Shown here in pieces: positions 56,880-64,000 of a DNA stretch of 64,000 nt. The notes under the pieces are model-generated. The model was not told the DNA's origin, made no database searches, and saw only the letters and a program-made list of their open reading frames with translations. Location: the NCBI GenBank assembly GCA_027314025.1, contig DAHVCP010000069.1, positions 39,658 to 103,657 on the forward strand. Direction: 5' to 3'. The stretch is from Acidobacteriota bacterium (GTDB lineage: Bacteria; Acidobacteriota; Terriglobia; Terriglobales; SCQP01). The position numbers and the translations under genes were made by a program. Each line of letters starts with the position of its first letter. The stretch's first letter is position 1.

Positions 56880-57215
56880 CTAAATTGGCGCGGGCAGACC
56901 GAGGGCTTCGCGATGGCTGCGCATGGCCGCTTGCTGATGGGTCACGAGGCGCAGGGGCGAGCGGGGCCGGGCGGTGCAGGGGAGGATGAACTCGGCGGCG
57001 CGATCTTCCGGGAAATAACGCCGCGCCGCCGACTGGTCCACCTCGCCCGCGCCGACGATTCGCGCCGCGCAGGTCAGGCACCAGCCGATGCGGCAGCGGG
57101 AGGGCAGATCAATGCCGGCGCGGCCCGCAGCCTGCCACAGGAACTCATCCTCGGCGACGGAGATGGTGTGGTCGCCGGCCGGCGTCTGGAAGGTGATGGG
57201 ATAGCTGCGCCCCAC
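56880..57215 (-). CDS. [2Fe-2S] plant-type ferredoxin
   Basis: 111 aa electron carrier. The cluster ligands are C41, C46, C49 and C80 (CRIGWCLTC and LPC), the C-x4-C-x2-C...C pattern of plant/adrenodoxin-like ferredoxins. The N-terminus YPITFQTPAGDHTISVAEDE is typical. C-terminal to the last Cys is an Arg/His-rich tail. No reductase gene is adjacent, so its partner is unknown. The gene sits between repeat copies A and B-C. Confidence 0.85.
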   Translation of the reverse strand: MGRSYPITFQTPAGDHTISVAEDEFLWQAAGRAGIDLPSRCRIGWCLTCAARIVGAGEVDQSAARRYFPEDRAAEFILPCTARPRSPLRLVTHQQAAMRSHREALGLPAPI

Positions 57216-57356
57216 GCCTCATGCTAGCCGTATTTGCCGGCGGCGGTCGGACCTGGCTGCCGCGCTGAGGTGCGGACGAGGCCGTCCGCGCCCCCAGAAA
57301 GCGCCGCGACGGAGAGCCGCCCCGAGCGGCTGACCGTGTTCCGCCGCGAGCGCACC

Positions 57357-57460
57357 AGTAGGGTAGCCGTCCTCGGCTGCCGAGCGAAGCTGCCGCCCCG
57401 GGCTGCCAAAAAAGCGGACAGGCGAGGACGCCCATCCCACTTTCTCCGCCGCGAGCGCAC
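57357..57460. repeat. ~100-bp interspersed repeat, copy B
   Basis: Same unit as copy A, starting AGTAGGGTAGCCGTCC and running through GAGGACGCCCATCCCAC. It is followed at once by copy C with a 104-bp period, including the short GAGCGCACC prefix that precedes both. The unit has long open frames in several frames, which can be misread as small hypothetical proteins. Confidence 0.8.
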
Positions 57461-57552
57461 CAGTAGGGTAGCCGTCCCCGGCTGCCGAGCGAAGCTGCCG
57501 TCCTCGGCTGCCAAAAGCCGACAGGCGAGGACGCCCATCCCACGATCCTCGC
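57461..57552. repeat. ~100-bp interspersed repeat, copy C
   Basis: Third copy, in tandem with B. It diverges at the 3' side: after CCCATCCCAC comes GATCCTCG in place of TTTCTCCG. It lies 5' of the ferredoxin gene and 3' of the VWFA gene. Confidence 0.78.
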
Positions 57553-57698
57553 GCGGGCGGCTGGGCTGGGTATTTCCGCCGCCCGGAGGGCGACGGCACG
57601 CAGGGCCGGAACCCTACCCACGAGCGGCGACGGCACGCAAGGCCGAAGCCCAACCCGCGAGGGCGGCGACCGATGCGGAGATGCGAAATTCTCGTCGC

Positions 57699-58853
57699 CT
57701 ATTGCGGCTGGTAGCCGATGTAGCTGCGGCGATAGACGGCTTTGTTGGCCGGCGCCAGCGGGGCCATCTGCACCCGAATGCGGTGCACCGCCGGCACAGG
57801 GCCCAGGTCGTTGGGTTGGTAATAGAGGTGGTAGATGCTGCGCAAGGCGTTGGCCACCTCGCCCAGCCGCCGGTCGAACTGGCGTTCATTGCCGGCGTGC
57901 AGGTCCAAGCCGCCGGTGGCGTGGACATAGTTCCAGCGGCCGGACTGGAACACGCTGCCGACCGCCTGGGCGATGGGGAAGACCAGGGCGCCGAGGTTCA
58001 TGGCGTCGCCGGGCGCGGGCGGGGGATTGCCCTTGGCGCCGACGGGCGGTACATACGGCTGCTCGCGCTGCGAACCCGCGCCGGCGCCATTGGTTTCCGG
58101 ATTGATGGGGTTTTCGGGCTCCGGGCCCGGCGGCGTCGGCGCATACACGCGGAAGATGGGGATGGCGTTGTCCATGGCGCTTTCCACCACTTCGCGTCCC
58201 ATCGAGCCGACGTGCGGGCTGGACTGGGTGATGACCACGACGGCGCGCGTACGGCTGTCGGGCTGCATGCGCAGGCGCAGCAGGGCCAGTTCCAGGGCGT
58301 CGGAAAGGCTGGTGCGGGTGGGCCCAAGCTTCAGCTTGCGCAGGGTGGTCACCAGCGTCTTCGCGCCGTCCGTGAATTTGGAAACTTGCTTGGGCGTATC
58401 GCCGGGAATGAATACCGCGGCCCGTCCACCGTTGCCGACCAGCATTTGCGTGAAGACACGCGCCGCGCGCTGCGCCTGGAACAGCGCCGCCCATTGGCTG
58501 GTGTCCACCACGATGGCCAGGGAAACCGGGCGCGGCGAGGAACCGAAGGCGGAGATCCGCTGCACGCGCCCATCGTCGAGCAGGCGGAAATCGCCGCGAG
58601 TCAGCGCCGGCACCGGCTCGCCTTGGCGGTTGAGCGCGAGCACCGGCACATCCACCATGGTGACGCCGGTGACGATGGTCGGCGGCGCGGGGCGCTGTTG
58701 CGCCGACGGCTTAGCGGACTGCGACTTGGCCAGTTGCGAGCTGGGCGTTTGCGCCGCCACCGCGAGCGCCGTCAGCAGAAGTGTCGCCGTGGCCAGCCCG
58801 GCGCCGCAGCGCACCGCCCACGACCGCAGGTTTTTCCGCACCAATTGCCTCAC
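57699..58853 (-). CDS. Secreted VWFA-domain protein
   Basis: 384 aa exported protein of the acidobacterial VWFA-related family. A signal peptide (LATATLLLTALAVAAQ) is followed by a Gln/Ser/Pro linker. A short beta segment (VDVPVLALNRQGEPVPALTR ... FRLLDDGRVQRI) precedes the von Willebrand A fold. The MIDAS-like motif DxSxx reads VDTSQWAAL. Later blocks are TRTSLSDALELALLRL and AVVVITQSSPHVGSM. A Pro/Gly/Asn-rich loop lies at about 245-285, and a C-terminal beta domain (YYQPNDLGPVPAVHRIRVQM) closes the protein. It probably mediates adhesion or protein interaction in the envelope. Confidence 0.82.
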   Translation of the reverse strand: MRQLVRKNLRSWAVRCGAGLATATLLLTALAVAAQTPSSQLAKSQSAKPSAQQRPAPPTIVTGVTMVDVPVLALNRQGEPVPALTRGDFRLLDDGRVQRISAFGSSPRPVSLAIVVDTSQWAALFQAQRAARVFTQMLVGNGGRAAVFIPGDTPKQVSKFTDGAKTLVTTLRKLKLGPTRTSLSDALELALLRLRMQPDSRTRAVVVITQSSPHVGSMGREVVESAMDNAIPIFRVYAPTPPGPEPENPINPETNGAGAGSQREQPYVPPVGAKGNPPPAPGDAMNLGALVFPIAQAVGSVFQSGRWNYVHATGGLDLHAGNERQFDRRLGEVANALRSIYHLYYQPNDLGPVPAVHRIRVQMAPLAPANKAVYRRSYIGYQPQ

Positions 58854-59183
58854 CCCCTCACGTTACCCCATCCGCTACCTGAATGGGTTTGACGGCTGCC
58901 ACTTTTGCCGCCGTCTTGTCATTTGTCATTGGCGGACGCATTTCGCGGCCGGGCGCGCGCTGGGGCCGATGGTATGGGCGGTTGGCCCCCAACGATTTCA
59001 GGCGGCGCTCGCAGCGAGCTGGCGATCGGTGGGCGGTTGCAAGCTCGCGGCGCCAAGCGGCGGGGCGTCGGGGGTACGATGCAACCGGCCGTACGGTAAG
59101 CTAACCCGTCCCGGCTCAATCACTTGCCGGTGATATAACGGAATTAGGTTGAAGCCGGCGCACAGCCGGCGCTGGGGGAGCCT
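58854..59183. other. Intergenic region before the acyl-CoA dehydrogenase
   Basis: 330 bp between divergent genes. I see no supported gene. It holds the ribosome site GGGGGAG (59174-59180) of the next gene and no clear promoter. Confidence 0.45.
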
Positions 59184-60323
59184 TTGGAACTGGAACTGAC
59201 CGCGGAGCAGCAAGATTTGCAGCGCACCGTCCGCGCCTTCGCGGAAAAGGAAATCGCGCCGCATGTGATGGAGTGGGATGAAGCGCAGGCCTGGCCGGGC
59301 GAGGTTGTTGCCGAGCTGGGGCGGATGGGGCTGATGGGCATGCTGTTCCCGCCGGAACTGGGCGGCGCGGGGATGGGCTATGCCGAATACGTCATCGCCA
59401 TCGAGGAGCTGGCGCGGGTGGATCCCAGCGTGGCGCTAATCGTCGCCGCGCACAATTCGCTTTGCTGCAACCATATCTTTCTGTTCGGCACGGAGGAGCA
59501 AAAGCGCCGCTACCTGCCCCAGCTGGCGCGGGGGGAATGGATCGGCTGCTGGGGGCTGACCGAGCCCGGCGCCGGTTCCGACGCCGGCGGCACGCGCACG
59601 ACGGCCGCGCGCAACGGAAACGGCTGGGTGCTGAATGGTTCCAAGACCTTCACCACCAACGGGCATCACGCCGATGTTTGCGTGGCCATGGCGGTGACCG
59701 GGAAGCAGGCCGCCAAGCATGGCATCTCCGCTTTTATCGTCGAGAAGGGCACGGCGGGTTTCCGCGCGGGAAAGAAGGAAAACAAGCTGGGCATGCGGGC
59801 CAGCGATACGGCGGAGATGATCTTCGCCGATTGCCACTTGCCCGGCGCGGCGCTGCTGGGCGCCGAGGGCGAAGGCTTCGTGGATGCGCTGCGCGTGCTG
59901 GACGGCGGGCGGATCGGCATCGCCGCGCTGTCCGTCGGGCTGGCCGCCGGCGCGCTGCACGCCGCGCGGCGCTATGCGCTGGAGCGGCGGCAGTTCGGCA
60001 AGGCCATCGCCGAGTTCGAAGCGGTGCAATGGAAGCTGGCGGATATGGCCACGGCGCTGGAGGCCGCTCGGCTGCTGACGCGGCGCGCGGCGGCGCTGAA
60101 GGATGCGGGCCAGCCCGTCACCCGCGCCGCGGCCATGGCCAAACTGTTCGCCAGCGAGGCGGCGGTACGCGCCGCCGACGACTGCGTGCAGATTCACGGC
60201 GGCTACGGCTTCATGGACGAGTTCCCTGTCTCGCGTTACTGGCGCAGTGTCAAGATCAACGAGATCGGCGAAGGCACAAGCGAGGTACAACGCATACTCA
60301 TTGCCAAGCAGCTTGGTTGCTAG
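59184..60323 (+). CDS. Acyl-CoA dehydrogenase, with 3' end of different composition
   Basis: 379 aa FAD enzyme that introduces a 2,3 double bond into acyl-CoA. The TTG at 59184 follows GGGGGAG and gives the normal N-terminus [20 protein letters not shown]. Blocks are [80 protein letters not shown] and [19 protein letters not shown]; the Glu of EGTSE is the catalytic base in most relatives. Codon use changes near the end: the last ~18 codons (ACA, GTA, CAA, ATA, ATT, CTT, GGT) are AT-rich, unlike the rest of the gene. The product reads as a full-length enzyme, but the 3' end may derive from another genome. Confidence 0.88.
   Translation: MELELTAEQQDLQRTVRAFAEKEIAPHVMEWDEAQAWPGEVVAELGRMGLMGMLFPPELGGAGMGYAEYVIAIEELARVDPSVALIVAAHNSLCCNHIFLFGTEEQKRRYLPQLARGEWIGCWGLTEPGAGSDAGGTRTTAARNGNGWVLNGSKTFTTNGHHADVCVAMAVTGKQAAKHGISAFIVEKGTAGFRAGKKENKLGMRASDTAEMIFADCHLPGAALLGAEGEGFVDALRVLDGGRIGIAALSVGLAAGALHAARRYALERRQFGKAIAEFEAVQWKLADMATALEAARLLTRRAAALKDAGQPVTRAAAMAKLFASEAAVRAADDCVQIHGGYGFMDEFPVSRYWRSVKINEIGEGTSEVQRILIAKQLGC
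60196..60270. other. Composition and codon-use junction inside the acyl-CoA dehydrogenase gene
   Basis: Upstream of about 60,200 codons are GC-ending; downstream, rare GC-poor codons appear and the following 3.7 kb is AT-richer. The change falls in the conserved GGYGFMDE ... EIGEGTSE region, where unrelated genomes share similar DNA. This fits either homologous recombination or an assembly join at a conserved k-mer. The exact base cannot be fixed by eye. Confidence 0.6.
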
Positions 60324-60342
60324 CACAAATCGTGTATTAAGA

Positions 60343-60402
60343 GAAGGAAAGAAGAAACGGCATAACAGGCGTGCGCCTGTTATGCCGTTTCTTCTTTCCT
60401 TC
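60343..60402. terminator. 60-bp perfect palindromic terminator
   Basis: The arms 60343-60371 and 60374-60402 are an exact 29-bp inverted repeat with a 2-nt TG loop. The 5' arm begins with a purine tract and the 3' arm ends with CTTCTTTCCTTC, so it can end transcription from either side. It lies 20 bp after the dehydrogenase stop codon. No hairpin of this length was seen in the GC-rich part of the window. Confidence 0.8.
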
Positions 60403-60473
60403 AGATGTAGAAAAAAGCTCATGTGGAACGTTCTAACTTAGAGACTCTGCAATAGTAAGAAAGGATTTTTCTC

Positions 60474-61079
60474 ATGGACATTACTCCGTCTCACCATACA
60501 CCACAACATAGCGCAAGCTCGCGCAATCTGTTCGCTGGCATTCAAGCATATTTCCCTACCTTTAAGCATGACCATCCTCCTGTAATGGATGTTAACAAAG
60601 TTGCCGATGAGCAACTTAGTATGGGTGATAGAATTGCCGATACTGTGGCAAGTACGGTAGGGAGTTGGCCTTTCATCATCACCCAGAGTATTATTCTTAT
60701 TGCATGGATTGTTGCAAATATCATATTAGTAATCTATCACAGAGCATGGGATCCCTATCCCTTTATACTCCTGAATCTAGCTCTTTCTTTTCAAGCAGCA
60801 TACGCGGCACCGTTTGTGATGATGTCTCAGAATCGGCAGGCATCTAAAGATCGCTTGACGGCAGATAATGACTATAAGACGGATGTCAAGGGCGAGGTTG
60901 AGGTTTGCAATATCATGGAGCATCTCGACCATCAGGATAAGCTCATTTTGCAACTGATCGAGCGCGTGGACGCTCAACACCAGCAGATCATACGACTGCT
61001 GAACAAAATGGACCCAGAGATGGCACAAAGCTTGCACTCGACGCAGGGTTCATTGACGGGCGAGGATGCCTCTTTATAG
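60474..61079 (+). CDS. DUF1003 membrane protein
   Basis: 201 aa. Residues 35-125 match DUF1003 in layout: a short soluble lead (LSMGDRIADTVASTVGSWPF), helix 1 (FIITQSIILIAWIVANIILV), the loop WDPYPFILLNLALSFQAAYA, helix 2, and the conserved MMSQNRQASKDRLTADNDY. A helical C-terminus (EVCNIMEHLDHQDKLILQLI) follows. DUF1003 proteins are small inner-membrane proteins of unknown function. Codon use is AT-richer than the left part of the window. An AAGGA lies about 10 nt before the ATG. Its stop overlaps the convergent AraC gene by 6 bp. Confidence 0.85.
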   Translation: MDITPSHHTPQHSASSRNLFAGIQAYFPTFKHDHPPVMDVNKVADEQLSMGDRIADTVASTVGSWPFIITQSIILIAWIVANIILVIYHRAWDPYPFILLNLALSFQAAYAAPFVMMSQNRQASKDRLTADNDYKTDVKGEVEVCNIMEHLDHQDKLILQLIERVDAQHQQIIRLLNKMDPEMAQSLHSTQGSLTGEDASL

Positions 61080-61979
61080 CTTATTGCCCACCCTTGTCAT
61101 ATTCTCTTGGGCTTTCGAACTCTTAGGCACTCTCAGCGCACGATAACGTGCAGGCGTGATTCCAAAGGTAGCTTTAAACATCCGACTGAAATGCGCTTGA
61201 TCAGCAAAACCAGCCTCTATGGCGACCTCGACTAGCGGTCGGTCCTGGGCGAGCTGTTCGCGGGCAAAGTCAAGACGCCGCATAAGCAAATAGCGGTATG
61301 GACTGGTCCCACACATAACCCGAAACTGCCGAGCCAGATCGTAGCGGGTGAGTCCGGTCACCGCCTCCAACTCCAATGAGTGGACGACCTGCGTTTTCTG
61401 GGTGTCAAGATACTGGCGTACTCGTTTCAAGGCAACAACATCAAGGTGACGAGGAAGGGGGACTTGCTTGCAATTCGGATCTGCCTCCATTAACCCCTCT
61501 GCCAATTGCACGATGAGACTATCGACCGCCAGTGGTTCGCGGGTACCCTCAAAGGCACTGATGATTGCGGCAGACAATTTCCGATTCATTGAAACAGGCG
61601 TGCGTATAAATGGTAGCGAGCAGGTATGAGGACACATGGTCTGGATCGCTTCAAAAATCAAAGCCGGTTCCACATACAACTGCCGATATCCGAAGCCCTC
61701 TTCCGTGCCTGCATGCCCATCATGGACCTCATCAGGGTGTAACACCACCACCTGGCCTGGTGTGCTAATCTCCGAGTTGCCTCGGTAGTCGAAGGCTTGG
61801 ACGCCAGTGGTCGTCAGGCAGAGCGCATAGGTGTCGTGGCGGTGCTTCTGATAGGCATTGCCTTGAAACCATGCTTCTAAGAATTCTACACCGTATTCCA
61901 TATCAGTACTCTGCATCCAATCCTGTCTGCACAATCGTTCAAGACCAATGCCGCTATTTTTGCTATGCTTCTCAATCAT
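61074..61979 (-). CDS. AraC-family transcriptional regulator
   Basis: 301 aa. An N-terminal cupin ligand-binding domain (about 25-110: AYQKHRHDTYALCLTTTGVQ ... ISTPGQVVVLHPDEVHDGHA) is joined to a C-terminal double helix-turn-helix (about 190-290: LELEAVTGLTRYDLARQFRV ... VAIEAGFADQAHFSRMFKAT ... GITPARYRALR). The ATG at 61979 is chosen; GAGG lies upstream. It is divergent from the LysE-type exporter gene with 41 bp between starts, so it probably controls that exporter, the usual arrangement for AraC-LysE pairs. Confidence 0.9.
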   Translation of the reverse strand: MIEKHSKNSGIGLERLCRQDWMQSTDMEYGVEFLEAWFQGNAYQKHRHDTYALCLTTTGVQAFDYRGNSEISTPGQVVVLHPDEVHDGHAGTEEGFGYRQLYVEPALIFEAIQTMCPHTCSLPFIRTPVSMNRKLSAAIISAFEGTREPLAVDSLIVQLAEGLMEADPNCKQVPLPRHLDVVALKRVRQYLDTQKTQVVHSLELEAVTGLTRYDLARQFRVMCGTSPYRYLLMRRLDFAREQLAQDRPLVEVAIEAGFADQAHFSRMFKATFGITPARYRALRVPKSSKAQENMTRVGNKL

Positions 61980-62020
61980 AACATCTGACCTCAACAGTTC
62001 TGGAATAAGGAGAGATATCA

Positions 62021-62620
62021 GTGATGACAGCCGGTCAAGCTATCACCTTTTTGCTCTTCGCGGTCGTTGCCGCTATTACGCCTGGACCCAGCAATCTCAT
62101 CTTAACCTCGACAGGTGCCAACGTTGGGTTGCTTCGTGGGCTTCCTTGCCTGGGTGGGGTGGTCATCGGGATGGGGTTCATGATGTTCCTTGTTGCCTTC
62201 GGACTGGGAAACGTTGTTCTGGCGAATCCAGGACTCATCCTGATTCTCAAGTGGGGGGGCATTGGCTTTCTGCTCTGGCTGTCGTGGAAGATTGCCACGG
62301 CAGGTCACAGTGATGCGGCAACAGAGAAACAACCTCTCGGTTTTTGGAGCGCAGCTGCTTTTCAATGGATCAACCCTAAGTCGTGGCTCGTTAGTGTCAG
62401 CGCAGTGAGCGTCTACTTGCACCCTGCAACAGGGACAGCATTCACACAGGCGATGAGCTTTGGTCTGCTGTTTCTCCTTGCCGCTCTGCCGAGTTGTTTC
62501 ATCTGGCTAGCTTTCGGAGCAAGCTTACAACGATTTCTGTCCACGAAACGAACCGCAAGAATATTCAACGTTGCAATGGGAATCCTGCTCGCAGGATCTG
62601 TTCTTCTGTTCATCTGGTAG
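62021..62620 (+). CDS. LysE/RhtB-family exporter
   Basis: 199 aa inner-membrane exporter of amino acids or related compounds, with six hydrophobic helices. The N-terminal signature ITFLLFAVVAAITPGPSNLI carries the conserved PGP motif, followed by GLLRGLPCLGGVVIGMGFMM. The central block FQWINPKSWLVSVSAVSVYL contains the conserved NPK. AAGGAG (62007-62012) precedes GTG 62021 and ATG 62024; both starts are possible and differ by one residue. It is paired with the divergent AraC regulator. The substrate is unknown. Confidence 0.9.
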   Translation: MMTAGQAITFLLFAVVAAITPGPSNLILTSTGANVGLLRGLPCLGGVVIGMGFMMFLVAFGLGNVVLANPGLILILKWGGIGFLLWLSWKIATAGHSDAATEKQPLGFWSAAAFQWINPKSWLVSVSAVSVYLHPATGTAFTQAMSFGLLFLLAALPSCFIWLAFGASLQRFLSTKRTARIFNVAMGILLAGSVLLFIW

Positions 62621-62992
62621 CTAAATAGTCCACGGTCTCTTTCGAAAGGAGAAGGCTCACTCACCTGGATGAGTCAGGGGTGAAGCTCGTGGCTGGTTCG
62701 CTCGTAAGATGATCTGACTTCAGCATAATGCCATTATACCATAGGTAGGAGTCCGATGGTATTGCTACTCTCAGATGGGAGAGAAAGGTGGTAAGAGACA
62801 TAGTGATTCTTTCGTGCTTAGTCTAACATACAACCGAGCATCACAAATCAATGAAGACCCTCAAATCAACTGGTATAATCATGCTCGGCAAAATATGGTA
62901 TGATGAAGTGATAAACATACCCTGGTTACAACGGCGTACTCTGAGACTGGTAGAGTCCAGAGCAGGGAAGAGCGAAAGGATAACAAACCCAA
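62621..62992 (+). promoter_or_regulatory. Intergenic region with promoter candidate for the aldehyde dehydrogenase
   Basis: 372 bp with no supported gene. TATAAT (62874-62879) with TGAAGA 16 bp upstream is the best promoter candidate. A second TATGAT lies at 62899-62904. A weak palindrome CTCTTTCGAAAGGAG after the exporter gene may mark its end. The region is AT-rich compared with the left part of the window. Confidence 0.4.
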
Positions 62993-64000
62993 ATGAGCAT
63001 CCAGTCTATTAATCCCGCGACAGAAGAGGTTTTACACAACTTCGAGCCATATAGCTCAGAGCAGATCAACGAGGCACTTGAGCAGGCGCACAATGCGTTT
63101 CTAAGCTGGCGCGAAACCAGTTTTGCCGAACGCGCCGCCTCTATTCGCCGCGTCGCCGCTTATCTACGCGCCAACAAAAGCGAGCTAGCCCGTATTGCTA
63201 CCCTGGAGATGGGCAAGCCGATTATAGAATCTGAGGCCGAAGTCGAGAAATGCGCGTGGAACTGCGATTTCTATGCAGAGAATGCGGAGAAATTCCTGGC
63301 CAATGAGGCAATCGCTACAAATGCGGCGGAGAGCTATGTTTCTTTCCAGCCACTTGGCGTGGTGCTGGCCTTGATGCCCTGGAACTTCCCCTACTGGCAG
63401 GTGCTGCGCTTTGCCGCACCTGCACTCATGGCTGGTAATACCGCCGTCCTCAAACATTCCTCAAATGTCTCCATGACGGCGTTGGAGATCGAGCATATTT
63501 TCCGCGAGTGTGGTTTCCCGGAAGGCGTCTTCCGCACCGTGTTGGTGCCAGGGGCCGAGACTGGCAAACTCATCGAAGACTCGCGCGTTGCCGCCATCAC
63601 GCTGACAGGCAGTGACCCGGCTGGCGTCGCGGTCGCCTCGACGGCAGGCCGTGTTCTCAAAAAGACAGTCTTGGAGCTGGGCGGCTCGGATGCGTTTATC
63701 GTATTGGCTGATGCTGACCTGGATGGCGCGGCGCAGACAGCCGCTCGCGCACGTTTCCAGAATACTGGCCAGAGCTGTATCGCAGCCAAACGCTTCATCG
63801 TCGTCGAAGCAGTCGCCGAAGAGTTCGAGCGCAAGTTCGTCGAAGCGGCAGCGAAACTGCGCGTCGGCGATCCACTGAGCCGCGAGACGCAGGTTGGCCC
63901 AATGGCACGCAGCGACCTGCGCGACATGCTAGATCAGCAGGTGCAGGCTTCTATTAAGATGGGAGCGCGTGTGTTACTGGGTGGCAAGCCACAGGATGGC
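62993..64000 (+). CDS. gabD: NAD(P)-dependent succinate-semialdehyde dehydrogenase (5' part)
   Basis: The first 336 codons of an aldehyde dehydrogenase; the gene continues beyond the window. It starts MSIQSINPATEEVLHNFEPY, the typical opening of succinate-semialdehyde dehydrogenases of the YneI/Sad type. The NAD-binding PWNFPYWQVLRFAAPALMAG is intact, the general-base Glu is E228 in LELGGSD, and the nucleophile is C262 in GQSCIAAKR. The CIAAKRFIVV pattern favours the succinate-semialdehyde branch over benzaldehyde or betaine enzymes. It oxidises succinate semialdehyde to succinate, for example in GABA use. No aminotransferase partner is visible in the window. Confidence 0.88.
   Translation, partial: MSIQSINPATEEVLHNFEPYSSEQINEALEQAHNAFLSWRETSFAERAASIRRVAAYLRANKSELARIATLEMGKPIIESEAEVEKCAWNCDFYAENAEKFLANEAIATNAAESYVSFQPLGVVLALMPWNFPYWQVLRFAAPALMAGNTAVLKHSSNVSMTALEIEHIFRECGFPEGVFRTVLVPGAETGKLIEDSRVAAITLTGSDPAGVAVASTAGRVLKKTVLELGGSDAFIVLADADLDGAAQTAARARFQNTGQSCIAAKRFIVVEAVAEEFERKFVEAAAKLRVGDPLSRETQVGPMARSDLRDMLDQQVQASIKMGARVLLGGKPQDG

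Noticed and set aside
57357..57552. Tandem ~100-bp repeats considered as a CRISPR array
   Set aside because: The whole unit is repeated with no short repeat/unique spacer alternation, and no cas genes are present.
57234..58892. 552-codon plus-strand open frame across the repeats and the VWFA gene
   Set aside because: It runs antisense to the VWFA protein and through non-coding repeats; the composition is that of a shadow frame.
61074..62620. AraC-LysE pair considered as part of a novel system with DUF1003
   Set aside because: Divergent regulator-exporter pairs are common, and DUF1003 is convergent with no evident link.

Overview
Most of this window (about 1-60,200) is a GC-rich bacterial chromosome segment that I attribute to an Acidobacteriota genome. 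The reasons are two large Oar-type TonB-dependent receptors with N-terminal carboxypeptidase-regulatory-like domains, a VWFA-type secreted protein of the kind abundant in Acidobacteria, LPS genes (lpxD, hldE kinase, hldD) showing a Gram-negative envelope, and a run of single-copy housekeeping genes (dnaE, accA, xerD, suf). The last ~3.8 kb (about 60,200-64,000) has clearly lower GC and different codon use. The change falls inside the 3' end of an acyl-CoA dehydrogenase gene at a conserved motif, so this end is either a recombination junction or an assembly chimera.

Layout. 1-13.8 kb is a phosphate locus: Ppx/GppA phosphatase, SixA, polyphosphate kinase, a decayed histidine acid phosphatase, two TonB-dependent receptors and a secreted phosphoesterase of the phospholipase C/acid phosphatase family. 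Four 18-bp PhoB-box-like sequences (7+4+7 layout, AA-rich spacer) lie in front of ppk and both receptors. I infer a phosphate-starvation module that combines organophosphate capture with polyphosphate turnover. 13.8-23 kb holds housekeeping genes: lpxD with a small upstream partner, xerD, a nucleotidyltransferase of the CCA/poly(A) family that lacks two normally invariant Asp residues, dnaE and accA, closed by an intrinsic terminator. 23-30 kb mixes small membrane or secreted proteins, an SDR, an orphan NarL-type regulator, a monohaem cytochrome c, an MFS carrier and a CPA2 antiporter.

29.7-36.2 kb is a complete minus-strand Fe-S operon, sufB-C-D-S-U-T-rrf2, with a promoter overlapped by an inverted repeat and its probable regulator as the last gene. 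36.2-41.1 kb carries a HAD phosphatase, an unknown conserved-looking protein, a deoxyhypusine-synthase-like enzyme, an orphan oxidase subunit III and a PLP aminotransferase. 41.1-43.3 kb is a decayed patch: three consecutive minus-strand genes (HD-GYP, subtilase, secreted carboxypeptidase-regulatory-like protein) each have a single-base frameshift, and the protease and HD-GYP genes run into each other. 43.5-49.4 kb has CutC, a membrane HD-GYP protein, a PAS hybrid histidine kinase, an acyl-carrier-like protein lacking the carrier serine, and a BON-domain protein. 49.7-53.9 kb is a tightly coupled dinG-hldE-hldD operon. 54-60.3 kb holds a ROK kinase, an APC permease, a [2Fe-2S] ferredoxin flanked by three copies of a ~100-bp repeat, the VWFA protein and the acyl-CoA dehydrogenase.

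The right end (60.3-64 kb) carries a 60-bp perfect hairpin terminator, a DUF1003 membrane protein, a divergent AraC regulator/LysE exporter pair and the 5' part of a succinate-semialdehyde dehydrogenase. Terminator style and composition suggest a different phylum, possibly a Ktedonobacteria-like Chloroflexota, but that is only an impression. I saw no rRNA, tRNA or CRISPR array and no intact insertion sequence.
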